64,000 nucleotides of DNA, taken from the NCBI GenBank assembly GCA_963676515.1, contig OY781061.1, forward strand, positions 1,302,001-1,366,000, given 5' to 3'. This stretch comes from G963667145 sp963676515 [NCBI: Candidatus Cloacimonadota bacterium]. GTDB lineage: Bacteria > Cloacimonadota > Cloacimonadia > G963667145. The position numbers were made by a program, and so were the translations under genes. Below the pieces are notes generated by a model that saw nothing but the letters and a program-made list of their open reading frames with translations, made no database searches and was not told the DNA's origin. Below, piece by piece: positions 1 to 8,704 of the stretch (positions are counted from its first letter, which is position 1; each line of letters opens with the position of its first letter).

Positions 1-2187
1 GTAAAATCTTCGGAAGGAAATCCCGTGCAGATTGCCAAGAGTGTGAAGGAGAAAATCGAAACATTGTTGGGCATTTTGCCTCAGGGCACGAACATGAAGA
101 TTGTGAAAAATGATGCTGACTTCATAGAAGGCTCGGTAAACGACACCATCAGCACGCTTTTTTTGGGGGTTTTGTTTACGGCGATAGTGCTGTTGTTTTT
201 CTTGCACGACCTTCGCTCGACCTTGATTGTGGCTCTTTCGATGCCAGCCTCTTTAATTTCTACATTTTTGGTAATGAACTGGATGGGCTTTAGCTTGAAT
301 ATGCTCTCGCTAATGGGATTGAGTACCTCTGTGGGGGTGCTGGTGTCCAACTCGGTGGTGGTGATCGAGAACATCTTTCGGCATATGCATACAGGCGATG
401 GCAGACGAAATGCCTCGGCTAAAGGTACTGCGGAGGTAGTGGTGGCAGTAGTGGCTGCTACGATGACCAACATCGTGGTGTTTGTGCCTATCGGTAGTAT
501 GGACTCGCTAATGGGGATTTTCTTTCAAGAGTTTGCTTACACGGTGGTGATAGCCACGGCGTTCTCGTTGATTTACTCTTTTACGCTCACGCCGATGTTG
601 GCGTCGCTCATATTACCCGAAAACCAAAAGAAAGGCAAGCTGGGAGAGAGCATCGAGAGGCTTTTGGACAAGGTAGATATGGGGTATGGCAGATTATTGG
701 AAAAAATTATCCACACGAAATTTAGAGCTGTGATGACGGTGTTTGTGCCTTTTGTGTTGCTGGTGATAACGATTATGTGTGCTGGTATGCTTGGTTCGGA
801 TTTTATCCCTTATATGGACAACGGCGAGATTACCATGGATGTGAATATGCCCAGTGGCACGAGTATGGACAAGACGGAGGAGACTTATCTGGAGCTGCAA
901 GAGAAGGTGGCGAAATTCCCTGAGGTGAAGTTGATAATGACCAAACTAGGTAGCCAAGGGGAGCTGGACAAGGGCGACAACCTGGGGACGGCGTACATCA
1001 AGCTGGTGGACAAAGACCAGCGTAAAGCTAGTGCTCCAGAGGTGGTGGAAAAAATCTCTAGGGAGCTTGCGGATTACCCAGGAGCGGAGATAAAAATCGA
1101 GGTGACCACAGAGGGGTTGGGTGCAGCCGTGCAGTTCAATCTGCGGGGACCAGACCAGCAAGGTCTGGAAAGATACAAAGAAGTGATAATGGCAAAATCT
1201 CGCGATATACAGGGACTGGTGAATTTCAAGAACTCTATTGGCGATGCCAAATTGCAAGTGGAACTACGACCTAAGCGGAAGATGTTGCAGGAGCTGGGCA
1301 TAGATATTGCCACTCTTGGCAGCATGGTGAGGGCTTCGATACAAGGGCTAACTCCGACACAGTACGACATCGACGGCGACAAATACGATATTCGCGTGAG
1401 CTACACAGAAGAGTCGGTGAACTCTTTGGGCAAGATAGAAAGCATTCCTATCGTGACCTCCAAGGGCGTGTTTGTCCTTTCGCAACTGGCAGAGGTGAGT
1501 TTTACCAGTGTCGCTAATAAGATAATTCACGACAATAGGATTAACTCTATCCAATTCACAGGAGCAAACGCTGATGGGAGCTCTCTCTCGGAGGTGGTCA
1601 GTCAGGTTCAGCAGATGCTTGCTGATTTGGACTTGCCAGCAGAATATACGGTTGCTTGGGGTGGCAACGCCAAAGAGATGCAGACGACGATGACGGAGAT
1701 GATGAAAGCGGGGTTATTGGCAATAGTGCTCACTTATATGCTTTTGGCAGCGATATTGGAGAGTTTCATCCAACCGTTGTACATCTTGGCGACTTTACCC
1801 TTGGCAGCTATCGGCGTGATATGGTCGCTCATCCTTGCGGGACTTAGCCTGAATATCGTTACGATGATGTCGATGATTATGCTCATCGGGATTGTGGTTA
1901 ATGCGGCGATATTGCTACTTGACTATACCAATCAGCTCAAGGCCAGTGGGCTTTCGCCGCGGCAAGCTCTTTTGCAGGCGTGTCCCATTAAACTGCGACC
2001 AGTGATAATGTCGGCTATCGCTATCGCTCTGGGAATGCTACCGATGGCTATGGGGATAGGTGATGCCGGTGCGGAGATGCGGATCGGGATGGGAGTGGTG
2101 AGTATTGGTGGATTGCTAGTGGCAACTTTGCTGACGCTGTTTGTTATTCCCGCGATTTATTTTTTGCTCTCGCATAGAGTGAAGTAA
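1..2187 (+). CDS. RND-family efflux transporter, inner-membrane subunit (5' end outside window)
   Basis: This is the C-terminal part of a resistance-nodulation-division exporter of the inner membrane. The frame is open from base 1, so the GTG at 25 is internal and the true start lies upstream. Hydrophobic blocks around residues 40-60, 65-85, 90-115, 150-195 and 235-255 (counted from base 25), followed by a soluble porter region and a last block of helices at about 565-715, match the second half of TM1-6, the second large loop and TM7-12. The TM4 motif at bases 325-373 reads G-V-L-V-S-N-S-V-V-V-I-E-N. Classical proton-driven members have one or two Asp where this protein has S-N. TM10 reads G-I-V-V-N-A-A-I, without the Lys of AcrB. 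Membrane-fusion and outer-membrane partners would lie upstream. The substrate is unknown. Confidence 0.9.
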   Translation, partial: VKSSEGNPVQIAKSVKEKIETLLGILPQGTNMKIVKNDADFIEGSVNDTISTLFLGVLFTAIVLLFFLHDLRSTLIVALSMPASLISTFLVMNWMGFSLNMLSLMGLSTSVGVLVSNSVVVIENIFRHMHTGDGRRNASAKGTAEVVVAVVAATMTNIVVFVPIGSMDSLMGIFFQEFAYTVVIATAFSLIYSFTLTPMLASLILPENQKKGKLGESIERLLDKVDMGYGRLLEKIIHTKFRAVMTVFVPFVLLVITIMCAGMLGSDFIPYMDNGEITMDVNMPSGTSMDKTEETYLELQEKVAKFPEVKLIMTKLGSQGELDKGDNLGTAYIKLVDKDQRKASAPEVVEKISRELADYPGAEIKIEVTTEGLGAAVQFNLRGPDQQGLERYKEVIMAKSRDIQGLVNFKNSIGDAKLQVELRPKRKMLQELGIDIATLGSMVRASIQGLTPTQYDIDGDKYDIRVSYTEESVNSLGKIESIPIVTSKGVFVLSQLAEVSFTSVANKIIHDNRINSIQFTGANADGSSLSEVVSQVQQMLADLDLPAEYTVAWGGNAKEMQTTMTEMMKAGLLAIVLTYMLLAAILESFIQPLYILATLPLAAIGVIWSLILAGLSLNIVTMMSMIMLIGIVVNAAILLLDYTNQLKASGLSPRQALLQACPIKLRPVIMSAIAIALGMLPMAMGIGDAGAEMRIGMGVVSIGGLLVATLLTLFVIPAIYFLLSHRVK

Positions 2188-2200
2188 TAGTTTAAGTTCT

Positions 2201-2239
2201 GACCACTAAAAAATATTTTTTTAGTGGTCATTTTTTTTT
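2201..2239 (+). terminator. Rho-independent terminator after the RND gene
   Basis: A 13-bp perfect stem (GACCACTAAAAAA at 2201-2213 with its complement at 2217-2229) has a three-base loop and is followed by a run of nine T. It begins 14 bases after the RND stop codon. Confidence 0.9.
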
Positions 2240-2396
2240 GTCTCGCATTTTTTATAGAGACACACTATTTCGGACACTGCCACTATTTTTGTAGGAGTGC
2301 ATATTAACCCAGTCGTTAAGGACGGTTATATAAGGTTTTTCTTGACATTCTTCTTTTCTTTTTTTCGCTTACTAATAATGAAAACAAGGAGAAAAA

Positions 2397-2654
2397 ATGA
2401 ACACAGTCAGAGCAATAGATATGAATTTTTTTGACACATTAGCATATGCAAAAGACCTAGAAAAAGCAGGTTTTACGCAAATACAAGCAGAAACTCTTGC
2501 GGAAAAAAATAAAGAGATTTTTAATAACAATTTGGTTACAAAAAAAGATTTATCTGAAGGACTTGCAAAAACAAAATATGAAATGATTAAATGGTTTGTA
2601 GGGGCTCTAGTCGCTCAATCAGCAATAATTGTTTCTTTGATAAAATTTTTATAG
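2397..2654 (+). CDS. small DUF1640/CCDC90-like membrane-anchored protein
   Basis: An 85-residue protein with a good ribosome binding site (AAGGAG) 6 bases before the ATG. The first two thirds are charged and helical, with the pattern A-Y-A-K-D-L-E-K-A-G-F near residue 16. The last 20 residues form one hydrophobic helix. This is the architecture of the DUF1640 (CCDC90/MCUR1-like) family, short coiled-coil proteins with a C-terminal membrane anchor and no settled bacterial function. The gene is richer in A+T than its neighbours and stands alone between a terminator and a repeat block, which fits an acquired gene. The family assignment comes from pattern recognition only. Confidence 0.65.
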   Translation: MNTVRAIDMNFFDTLAYAKDLEKAGFTQIQAETLAEKNKEIFNNNLVTKKDLSEGLAKTKYEMIKWFVGALVAQSAIIVSLIKFL

Positions 2655-2700
2655 ATATAATATATCTTCCTCACACATAATTTGAGAGGTATTCCTTAAG

Positions 2701-3045
2701 ACTTTTTCTCGCTCCCAAGCTCCAGCTTGGGAGTGTATATGTTTTAGTTGTCTGCTTTTTGTTTGTATGTTCTCTTACCAGAGGGGTTTACCTTTCTTTT
2801 TGTCTGAACAAAAATAAATGTAATGAAAGAAAAAATCAAAATACGAAAGCAGTCAGCTAAATTCTAAACCTTAATCGCACGCTGTTAGTCTTGTGCTATG
2901 AATCACTTCTATTCTTTTTGGGTGATATAGCACTTCGTCGCTAGCGTAGCTCAGTCGGTCAACGAATTTCACGCTTCCTGCTTTAAGTATTTGCTAGTTC
3001 CACCATCCCCCACCCTTGGATTCCCGTTTTCACGGGAATGAGGGG
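2701..3045 (+). repeat. composite intergenic repeat, copy A
   Basis: The gene-free stretch 2655-3203 is almost filled by repeats that recur elsewhere in the window. In order: a palindrome with arms CTCCCAAGCT/AGCTTGGGAG (2712-2733); the short palindrome CTCTTACCAGAG (2772-2783); a roughly 110-base A-rich lead matching 24016-24110; the two-stem hairpin 2879-2947; a tail containing AACGAATTTCACGCTTCC (2960-2977) shared with copies C and D; and an ATTCCC-N8-GGGAAT palindrome (3020-3039). I see no coding potential. Copy C at 24004-24240 is the closest relative. Confidence 0.85.
2879..2947 (+). repeat. two-stem hairpin repeat, copy A
   Basis: The outer stem pairs ACGCT (2879-2883) with AGCGT (2943-2947). 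The inner stem pairs GTGCTAT...AATCAC with GTGAT-ATAGCAC and closes a loop of about 14 bases. The same arrangement is seen in copies B (6869-6938), C (24111-24180), D (7125-7195, inverted) and E (31359-31430). Confidence 0.8.
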
Positions 3046-3203
3046 AGAGGGCAGGCGAGTTTTGCCTAACCACTAAAAGAAATAGAGACAGACTCAGTAA
3101 TTAGACAATATCTGACAATTTGGGGTGGACAGTTTCATGAAGGTTGTTTTTTTGGAATTTATAGTCGAAGTTGACTAAAAACAAGCTATTAAGGAGATTT
3201 GCA

Positions 3204-4859
3204 ATGCAAAAATTAAGCAAAATGACGAATTATGAAAAAACCTACCAAGAGTTCAAATGGGACATACCAGAGTATTTTAATTTTGCCAAAGATGTTTTCG
3301 ATAAATGGGCTGATGATAAGCAAAAGCTTGCAATGATATGGGTGGATGACGATGGCACGGAAAAGAAAATTACTTATGACGAACTTAGGCAACGGTCGAA
3401 GAAAGTCGCTAATGTCTTAAAAAATAGCGGTATAAAGAAAGGTGACATCGTTTTTTTGGCGATGCCCAAGATAGTGCAATGGTGGGAGATAAACTTAGCT
3501 TGTATCAGACTGGGAGCGGTAATCTCGCCAGGGACTACCATCTTGACAGATAACGATATCCGCTATCGGCTGGAGCTTTCGCACGCCAGTTGCGTGGTTT
3601 GCGACGAGGATTTTGCCAAGAAAGTCAATTTGGTGAAGAAGGTCGACAATAAGCTGAAAACCTTTATCTATGTAAAAGACAAGGGCAAAATCGACGAAGA
3701 TGGCTGGTTGGATTACGAGGCAGAGGTCTCGAAAGCGTCGCCCGAGATTGCCACAGAGAACACCAAAAGCGACGATATGTGCTATCTGTACTTCACCTCG
3801 GGGACTACGGGCATGCCCAAGATGACAGTTCATACGCAGGTGAGCTATCCGTATTGCCACAGGCTCACGGGCAGATATATGCAAGACATCCAAGAGAACG
3901 ACATCATGCTTACGATTACCGACACAGGTTGGGCGAAGCTTGCTTGGGGAGCTTTTTTCAATGTGTGGAACCTCGGTGCTACAGCTTTTGTGCACAATGG
4001 TAAAGCGTTTGACCCAAAAATAACGCTGGATCTTCTGGCGAAATATCCAATTACTCATTTTTGTGCACCACCCACGGTTTACAGACTGTTTTGCCTTGAG
4101 GATTTATCGCAATATAAATTTCCTGCCTTGAAAAAATGCTTGTCGGCTGGAGAGCCGCTTAATTCTGAGGTTTTCAATGTTTGGCAAAAGCACATCGGTC
4201 TGCCTATTTGCGAGTACTATGGGCAAACAGAGACGATTTGCCTCGTGGGGACTTTCCCTTCGATGCATCCTAAACCCGGCTCTATGGGCAAGCCAGCTCC
4301 GGGATACACCGTTTCTATTATCGACAAAGAAGGAAACGAGCTCGGCTCTGGGCAAGAAGGCGACATCGCCGTGAAGGTGAAGCCCCACAGACCACCAGCG
4401 TTGTTCAAAGAGTACCTGAACAATAGAGAGATGACAGAGAGCGTTCTCTTGGGAGACTGGTATCTCACGGGAGACAAGGCGTATAAAGACGAAGACGGCT
4501 ATTTCTGGTTTGTGGGTCGCAGCGATGATGTCATCATCAGTTCTGGCTATAGAATAGGACCTTTCGAGGTAGAGAGTGCTTTGCAGGAACACCCTGCTGT
4601 GGTGGAGTCGGCAGTCGTCTCTTCACCCGATGAGATTCGTGGCGAGGTGGTGAAAGCTTTTGTAATCTTGGCAGGCAACTATGAGGCGAGCGATGAGCTT
4701 GTTTTAGAGTTGCAAGAGCATGTGAAATCTTCAACCGCTCCGTATAAATATCCTCGCAAGATTGAGTTCGTGCAGTCGCTGCCGAAAACTATCAGCGGGA
4801 AAACCAGAAGAGTGGAGCTGCGGGATAAGGAGTGGGGGTTGGCGAAGCCCACAGTGTGA
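3204..4859 (+). CDS. acyl-CoA synthetase (AMP-forming), medium-chain/ACSM type
   Basis: A 551-residue ANL-superfamily enzyme that activates a carboxylic acid to its acyl-CoA through an acyl-adenylate. The phosphate-binding motif T-S-G-T-T-G-M-P-K lies near residue 208. The adenylate motif Y-G-Q-T-E-T is near 340, Y-L-T-G-D-K-A near 425, and the hinge and catalytic C-terminal region ends with P-K-T-I-S-G-K-T-R-R, holding the adenylation lysine. The overall pattern resembles medium-chain acyl-CoA or acetyl-CoA-like synthetases, but the substrate cannot be read from the sequence. I chose the ATG at 3204 because AAGGAG lies 7 bases upstream. An in-frame TTG at 3171 lacks a ribosome binding site. 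The gene stands alone between repeat blocks. Confidence 0.9.
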   Translation: MQKLSKMTNYEKTYQEFKWDIPEYFNFAKDVFDKWADDKQKLAMIWVDDDGTEKKITYDELRQRSKKVANVLKNSGIKKGDIVFLAMPKIVQWWEINLACIRLGAVISPGTTILTDNDIRYRLELSHASCVVCDEDFAKKVNLVKKVDNKLKTFIYVKDKGKIDEDGWLDYEAEVSKASPEIATENTKSDDMCYLYFTSGTTGMPKMTVHTQVSYPYCHRLTGRYMQDIQENDIMLTITDTGWAKLAWGAFFNVWNLGATAFVHNGKAFDPKITLDLLAKYPITHFCAPPTVYRLFCLEDLSQYKFPALKKCLSAGEPLNSEVFNVWQKHIGLPICEYYGQTETICLVGTFPSMHPKPGSMGKPAPGYTVSIIDKEGNELGSGQEGDIAVKVKPHRPPALFKEYLNNREMTESVLLGDWYLTGDKAYKDEDGYFWFVGRSDDVIISSGYRIGPFEVESALQEHPAVVESAVVSSPDEIRGEVVKAFVILAGNYEASDELVLELQEHVKSSTAPYKYPRKIEFVQSLPKTISGKTRRVELRDKEWGLAKPTV

Positions 4860-5044
4860 GCTTTGCACGCAGTGGACAATTGGTAGTTGATTGTTATTAG
4901 TTAAGAGAGTTTGCAAGGGGCTGTAGAGACGCAAAATTTTGTATCTTCGTCGTGTGGGAGAATGGATTTCCGTTTTCACGGGAATGAGGGGAAAGAGCAG
5001 GCGGGCTTTGTCTCTTTGTCTTGGTCTGCTAACGCAGGGTTTTC
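4860..5044 (+). repeat. repeat remnants between acyl-CoA synthetase and IS element
   Basis: Contains a degenerate copy (4928-4945) of the palindrome found intact at 24716-24733 (GACGCAAAATTTTGCGTC) and one ATTTCC-N8-GGGAAT palindrome (4966-4985) followed by GAGGGGA as in the other copies. I see no gene. Confidence 0.6.
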
Positions 5045-6736
5045 TATTTCTTTGAGCCCAGTCTAACTACCTAAAATTTAATTACAGCTTATTATAAGGA
5101 AAATTGAAATTCAAAACGATAAAATAAAAATTTTTTAAAATAATTAAAAATTTGAGACTCATTCTTGCCAATACTTCGATATATTCTCCCAAAATTGATT
5201 CCCATAGTAGTTAAAAAAGCAAAATTAGACGCTGAAAATAGACCTCTGACTTTCAATTTGTGTGCCTTCGTGCGGCAAGTAAGCTCGTTCATTGTGGCTT
5301 CTACATTGTTGCGGATATTTTTTATTTTATCTGGTAGAGTATTGTAAAATACTCCCTTTAAAAAACTTCTGCTCGGCTGGTTTTTAAAATAGTAAGCTGT
5401 TTTAAGCTTTCCAAAAAAAGTAGGGCAATCACTTTTACACTGACAATTTTTACAAATTTTTTTATCAAACTCACCTCTAAATTTACTCTTACCTTTAACC
5501 AGTGGTACTATTTGGCCGCCTTTACACTCTGCTTTGTAATCACCATTTTCGTTTTTAATATTAATAAATGAAAGCTTTTTAGGAGGAACTTTCTGCACGA
5601 CTTTTACGCGATTTTTTTCAAATATTTCATCATTACTAGGTTTGGAATAACCATTATCTTGAGAAAAAAGGATCAAGTCTTTATGGATTCCTAGTACTTT
5701 ATCCAAGCGAGAGTGCAAAATATCCGCATCGTTGATATTGTTTTTTGTGACTACCACATCTGTGATGAGGTTAAACTTATTTTTAGGATTTGCCGTCTCT
5801 ACTGCACTTACCACAAATCCCTGATAGCTCTTTCCATTTTTATTACGAAAAGTCGCATCCAAATCGTCTGGAGACTGTACAGAGCCTGAACCCACATCTT
5901 TGGGATCCTTTAAGTTTGGCTGATTATTTTCTATAAAAAATTGCTCTTTGAACACTCTAAAAAAAGTTTTATATTCAAGCGTATGATGATATTTTTCATG
6001 CAAATTTTTCACAATCCAGAGGTATAAATTGCCGATTTTATCCAATTCGTGTGTTATCTCGGCTCTCTTTAAATTAAACACAAATCTGTCAGAGCTGGTC
6101 TTAATATAGTCAGGAAATTTGACTTTTATCTTTGCTTTATCTCCTTCTTCTAGAATACGATGCAGCCTCAAAAACACTTCCAAAATCAGTTGAAGTCGGG
6201 TGGTTTTTCTGATATTGGAGCAAATCATAGTCGAGTCGGTGCGTGCTATATTTGTCTTTACCTTTAGTTTTGTGAGTTGATTCTTGGTAAGAGCGGTGAA
6301 AACTTTTTCAAAAAGATTTATCTCAGTTTTGCTTTGGTAGGAAGATAAACGATTCAGAAAATTAAAAATCGTAGCTTTGTTAAAAGGGACTTTCTCGAAG
6401 TTATCAATCCCGACAGCGTAACGATTGGCGATGTTGAAGTTAAGTTCATCCAGTAGCTCTCTATAAGACCAATTGTTCTTTTCACGCAAAATCAAAGCGG
6501 AAACCAGACAATTTATTGGAGCGTTAGGGCGACCACCACTCTCAGCAAAAAGCACTTTGAAAATATTTTGATCAATATTCTCAAAAATAAGTTTTCGAAA
6601 ATAATCTTTTTCTGTACCTTTTACACTATTCAGAAAACATTCACTTTCGGGATCAAAAAAGATTTTACCCTGGCTAGAGCTTTTACCTAATTTAAACATA
6701 ACCACCTCAACAACAATATTTTATGCCAAAGAAATA
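5045..6736 (-). mobile_element. IS1182-family insertion sequence (ends tentative)
   Basis: The element carries one transposase gene on the minus strand. A 10-bp inverted match, TATTTCTTTG at 5045-5054 and CAAAGAAATA at 6727-6736, lies just outside both ends of the gene and may be part of the terminal inverted repeats. The resulting length of about 1.69 kb fits the family. I could not define a target-site duplication, so the ends are a proposal. The element sits among repeat fragments on both sides. Confidence 0.45.
5092..6705 (-). CDS. IS1182-family transposase, full length
   Basis: A 537-residue DDE transposase. Residues about 55-125 match the DUF772 domain typical of IS1182/IS5-like enzymes (A-P-I-N-C-L-V-S-A-L-I-L-R, W-S-Y-R-E-L-L-D). 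The central region has S-P-D-D-L-D-A-T-F-R-N-K followed by G-Y/F-V-V-S-A-V-E-T-A, which includes the first catalytic Asp region. The C-terminal part has a Cys cluster (C-K-N-C-Q-C-K-S-D-C) and ends with the C-G-R/E-N-like DDE segment (N-V-E-A-T-M-N-E-L-T-C-R-T). There is no frameshift or internal stop, so it may be active. Its codon use is clearly more AT-rich than the flanking housekeeping genes, consistent with recent arrival. Confidence 0.9.
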   Translation of the reverse strand: MVMFKLGKSSSQGKIFFDPESECFLNSVKGTEKDYFRKLIFENIDQNIFKVLFAESGGRPNAPINCLVSALILREKNNWSYRELLDELNFNIANRYAVGIDNFEKVPFNKATIFNFLNRLSSYQSKTEINLFEKVFTALTKNQLTKLKVKTNIARTDSTMICSNIRKTTRLQLILEVFLRLHRILEEGDKAKIKVKFPDYIKTSSDRFVFNLKRAEITHELDKIGNLYLWIVKNLHEKYHHTLEYKTFFRVFKEQFFIENNQPNLKDPKDVGSGSVQSPDDLDATFRNKNGKSYQGFVVSAVETANPKNKFNLITDVVVTKNNINDADILHSRLDKVLGIHKDLILFSQDNGYSKPSNDEIFEKNRVKVVQKVPPKKLSFINIKNENGDYKAECKGGQIVPLVKGKSKFRGEFDKKICKNCQCKSDCPTFFGKLKTAYYFKNQPSRSFLKGVFYNTLPDKIKNIRNNVEATMNELTCRTKAHKLKVRGLFSASNFAFLTTMGINFGRIYRSIGKNESQIFNYFKKFLFYRFEFQFSL

Positions 6737-6774
6737 CATTCTGCTTATTTGTAAAGAGATAGAGATTTTTAGAC

Positions 6775-7000
6775 CATACTCTTCTTTTTGACAGACCAAA
6801 AAGAAGTAGAAGGAAAGAAAAAGTCAAAAAACCTAAGCTCCTAGCAAAATTACTAAGCCTTGCCTCTCACGCTGTCAGCCTTGAGCTATAAATCACATCT
6901 TGTCTCTTTTTGGTGATATAGCTCGGCGTCGTCAGCGTAGCTCCGCAAGGCGTAAGTAATTGTAAGCTAGTTGCTTAAAGTTTTTATTTAGTGGTTGTTT
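6775..7000 (+). repeat. composite intergenic repeat, copy B (subfamily 2)
   Basis: The A-rich lead (AAAGTCAAAAAACCTAAGC then CTAGCAAAATTACTAAGCC) and the tail (AAGTAATTGTAAGCTAG then TTGCTTAAAG) match copy E at 31290-31480 better than copies A, C and D. The hairpin at 6869-6938 pairs ACGCTG with CAGCGT outside and GAGCTAT with ATAGCTC inside. The inner pair differs from copies A and C at one base on each arm, so pairing is kept. With copy D it fills the gap 6737-7330, where I see no gene. Confidence 0.75.
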
Positions 7001-7030
7001 GTGGCTGGTGGTGTGTTTTCTTGCTTTTTT

Positions 7031-7275
7031 ATCCTCTTTCCCGCGAAAGCGGGAATCCAAGGATGGGTTGGGTTAATAAATACTTAAAGCAGGAAGCGTG
7101 AAATTCGTTAGCCGCCCTGAGTTTACGCTAAAGAGCTATGTGCTATATCACCTCTATTAAAATAGCTGTGATTTCTAGCACAAGCCTTTCAGCGTGCGAA
7201 GAAGGTTTAGAATTTAGCTTACTGATTTGGTATTTTGACTTTACCTTTTGTTACTTTTCGCTTTGGTCATCCAAA
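7031..7275 (-). repeat. composite intergenic repeat, copy D (inverted, subfamily 1)
   Basis: Read on the minus strand this matches copies A and C: lead AAGTCAAAATACCAAATC, AAGCTAAATTCTAAACC, hairpin 7195-7125 (ACGCT/AGCGT outside, GTGCTAG/CTATAGCAC-type pairing inside), tail AACGAATTTCACGCTTCC with GCTTTAAGTATTTATTA, then the palindrome TTTCCC-N8-GGGAAT at 7037-7056. Copies B and D therefore face each other with a gap of only about 30 bases. Confidence 0.75.
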
Positions 7276-7377
7276 GGGAAAAGTAAATCTCTGCGATAGC
7301 AGACCAATCTAAAAGTAACCTTAAAAAAGGTTGACACAAAAACGGTAGTCATCTTATTTGTCCTTGGTTATTGAGTT

Positions 7378-7441
7378 TATAATGAAGCGAAACTTTGTAA
7401 ATCTCGGTTTTTTTTAATGAAAGCCGCTTTGCAAAGTTTCG
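7378..7441 (+). promoter_or_regulatory. candidate -10 box and 5' leader hairpin of nusA
   Basis: TATAAT occurs at 7378-7383 but no convincing -35 lies 16-18 bases upstream. Beginning 5 bases later, CGAAACTTTG (7388-7397) pairs perfectly with CAAAGTTTCG (7432-7441) around a 34-base loop. If transcription starts near 7390, the nusA mRNA would begin with this hairpin, 12 bases before its ribosome binding site. NusA synthesis is autoregulated in several bacteria. A link here is inference. Confidence 0.35.
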
Positions 7442-7465
7442 TTTGTTAATACGGAGATTAAGATT

Positions 7466-8686
7466 ATGAGTATGATTTCTATTATCAACGAGTTAGCTAA
7501 TCTAAAGCAACTTGACAGAGAAGACCTTTTGGTGGTGCTAAAAGAGAGCTTGTATGCAGCTATCGTTAAGCGATTGAGAAGACCTGGCTCGCTAGAGATA
7601 GTGGTAGACCAAGCCAAAAATGAGGTGTTTGCCAAACTCGCCAAAGAGGTGGTGGAGAACGATTTGTACTTCGACGAAGTTTCGCTGGAAGATGCTCGCC
7701 TCACCGACTCAGCTGTTAGTGTGGGAGATGTGATAGATTGTCGTGTGATGGTCTCGGATTTTGAGCCAAAGACGATCAAGATTGCCAAGAAGCTGATCCA
7801 AGACAGGATAAAAGAGCTGGAAAACGATCGGGTGATGTTTGATTTTAACAAGCAAAAGCATCAGGTGGTAACTGGCAAGATTAGAGAGATGAATTTTAAC
7901 GATTATATTGTGGATCTCGGTTACACGGATGCAGTACTGCCAGCGGATGAGCAAATCTCGGGCGAGTATTACCGTGTGGGCAATATCGTGCAGGCGTATA
8001 TCGTGGATGTGCGGAAGATACGCAATAGAGTGCGGATAGTGCTTTCGAGGACTCATCCTGAATATATCAAGAAGCTTCTGGAGAACGAAGTGCCAGAGGT
8101 TGCCTCGGGTGATGTGTTGGTGAAGAAGATAGTCCGTGACCCAGGTGTGGAGACCAAGATTGCCCTTTATTCCGAAAATCCTAAGATCGATGCGGTGAGC
8201 TCGTGCTATGGTCCTAAGGGCTTGCGGATAAAAGAAATTTGCAAGAATCTGGGCGATGAGAGTATCGACCTTGTGTACTGGAGTGAGAATCTGGAGCAGT
8301 TTATTGCCAACGCTGTGGGGATAGATTTTGTGGATAAGGTTTATCTGGCTGAGCACGGCAAGTTTGCTCGCGTGATAACAAGTCAGAAAAATAAAGCTAT
8401 AGGTAAGGGCGGAATTAATGTCAAATTGGCTGCCAAACTCACGGGTTACAAGATAGACATTTTTTTGCAAGAGGAGTTCGAGGCACAGCTGGAGACAGAA
8501 CGCAGAGTGATGAGCCATATTGACGATTTGGATGGGATTACGCAAAAATCTTCGGAGATCCTCAAAAGCAATGGTTACACCTCGGTGGAAGATATTCATA
8601 GAGCATCGGTAGAGGAGTTGTCTCACCTAGAGGGGATAAGTCTGAAGATGATCGAGAAGTTGAAAAGGTCTGCCGAAAATTTTTAG
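7466..8686 (+). CDS. nusA: transcription termination/antitermination factor NusA
   Basis: A 406-residue RNA polymerase-associated factor. The N-terminal polymerase-binding domain occupies residues 1-120, an S1 domain about 128-195 (V-T-G-K-I-R-E-M-N onward), two KH domains about 225-345 (including A-I-G-K-G-G-I-N-V-K-L-A), and a C-terminal helix-hairpin-helix stretch 370-406. The ATG at 7466 is preceded by GGAG at 7453-7456. A second ATG two codons later is possible. The order nusA-ylxR-infB is a classical bacterial arrangement. The usual upstream rimP is absent, and repeats with an IS element lie there instead. Confidence 0.96.
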   Translation: MSMISIINELANLKQLDREDLLVVLKESLYAAIVKRLRRPGSLEIVVDQAKNEVFAKLAKEVVENDLYFDEVSLEDARLTDSAVSVGDVIDCRVMVSDFEPKTIKIAKKLIQDRIKELENDRVMFDFNKQKHQVVTGKIREMNFNDYIVDLGYTDAVLPADEQISGEYYRVGNIVQAYIVDVRKIRNRVRIVLSRTHPEYIKKLLENEVPEVASGDVLVKKIVRDPGVETKIALYSENPKIDAVSSCYGPKGLRIKEICKNLGDESIDLVYWSENLEQFIANAVGIDFVDKVYLAEHGKFARVITSQKNKAIGKGGINVKLAAKLTGYKIDIFLQEEFEAQLETERRVMSHIDDLDGITQKSSEILKSNGYTSVEDIHRASVEELSHLEGISLKMIEKLKRSAENF

Positions 8687-8704
8687 AGAAAAAAGTGGTC
8701 GGTG

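Noticed and set aside
2944-2975. possible tRNA because of a D-arm-like TAGCTCAGTCGGT
   Set aside because: No acceptor stem, anticodon arm or GGTTCGAATCC-type T arm surrounds it. It belongs to the repeat family and has diverged in the other copies.
3495-4058. 187-codon minus-strand frame inside the acyl-CoA synthetase gene
   Set aside because: Antisense shadow of a well-conserved gene with no start signals and no recognisable domain.
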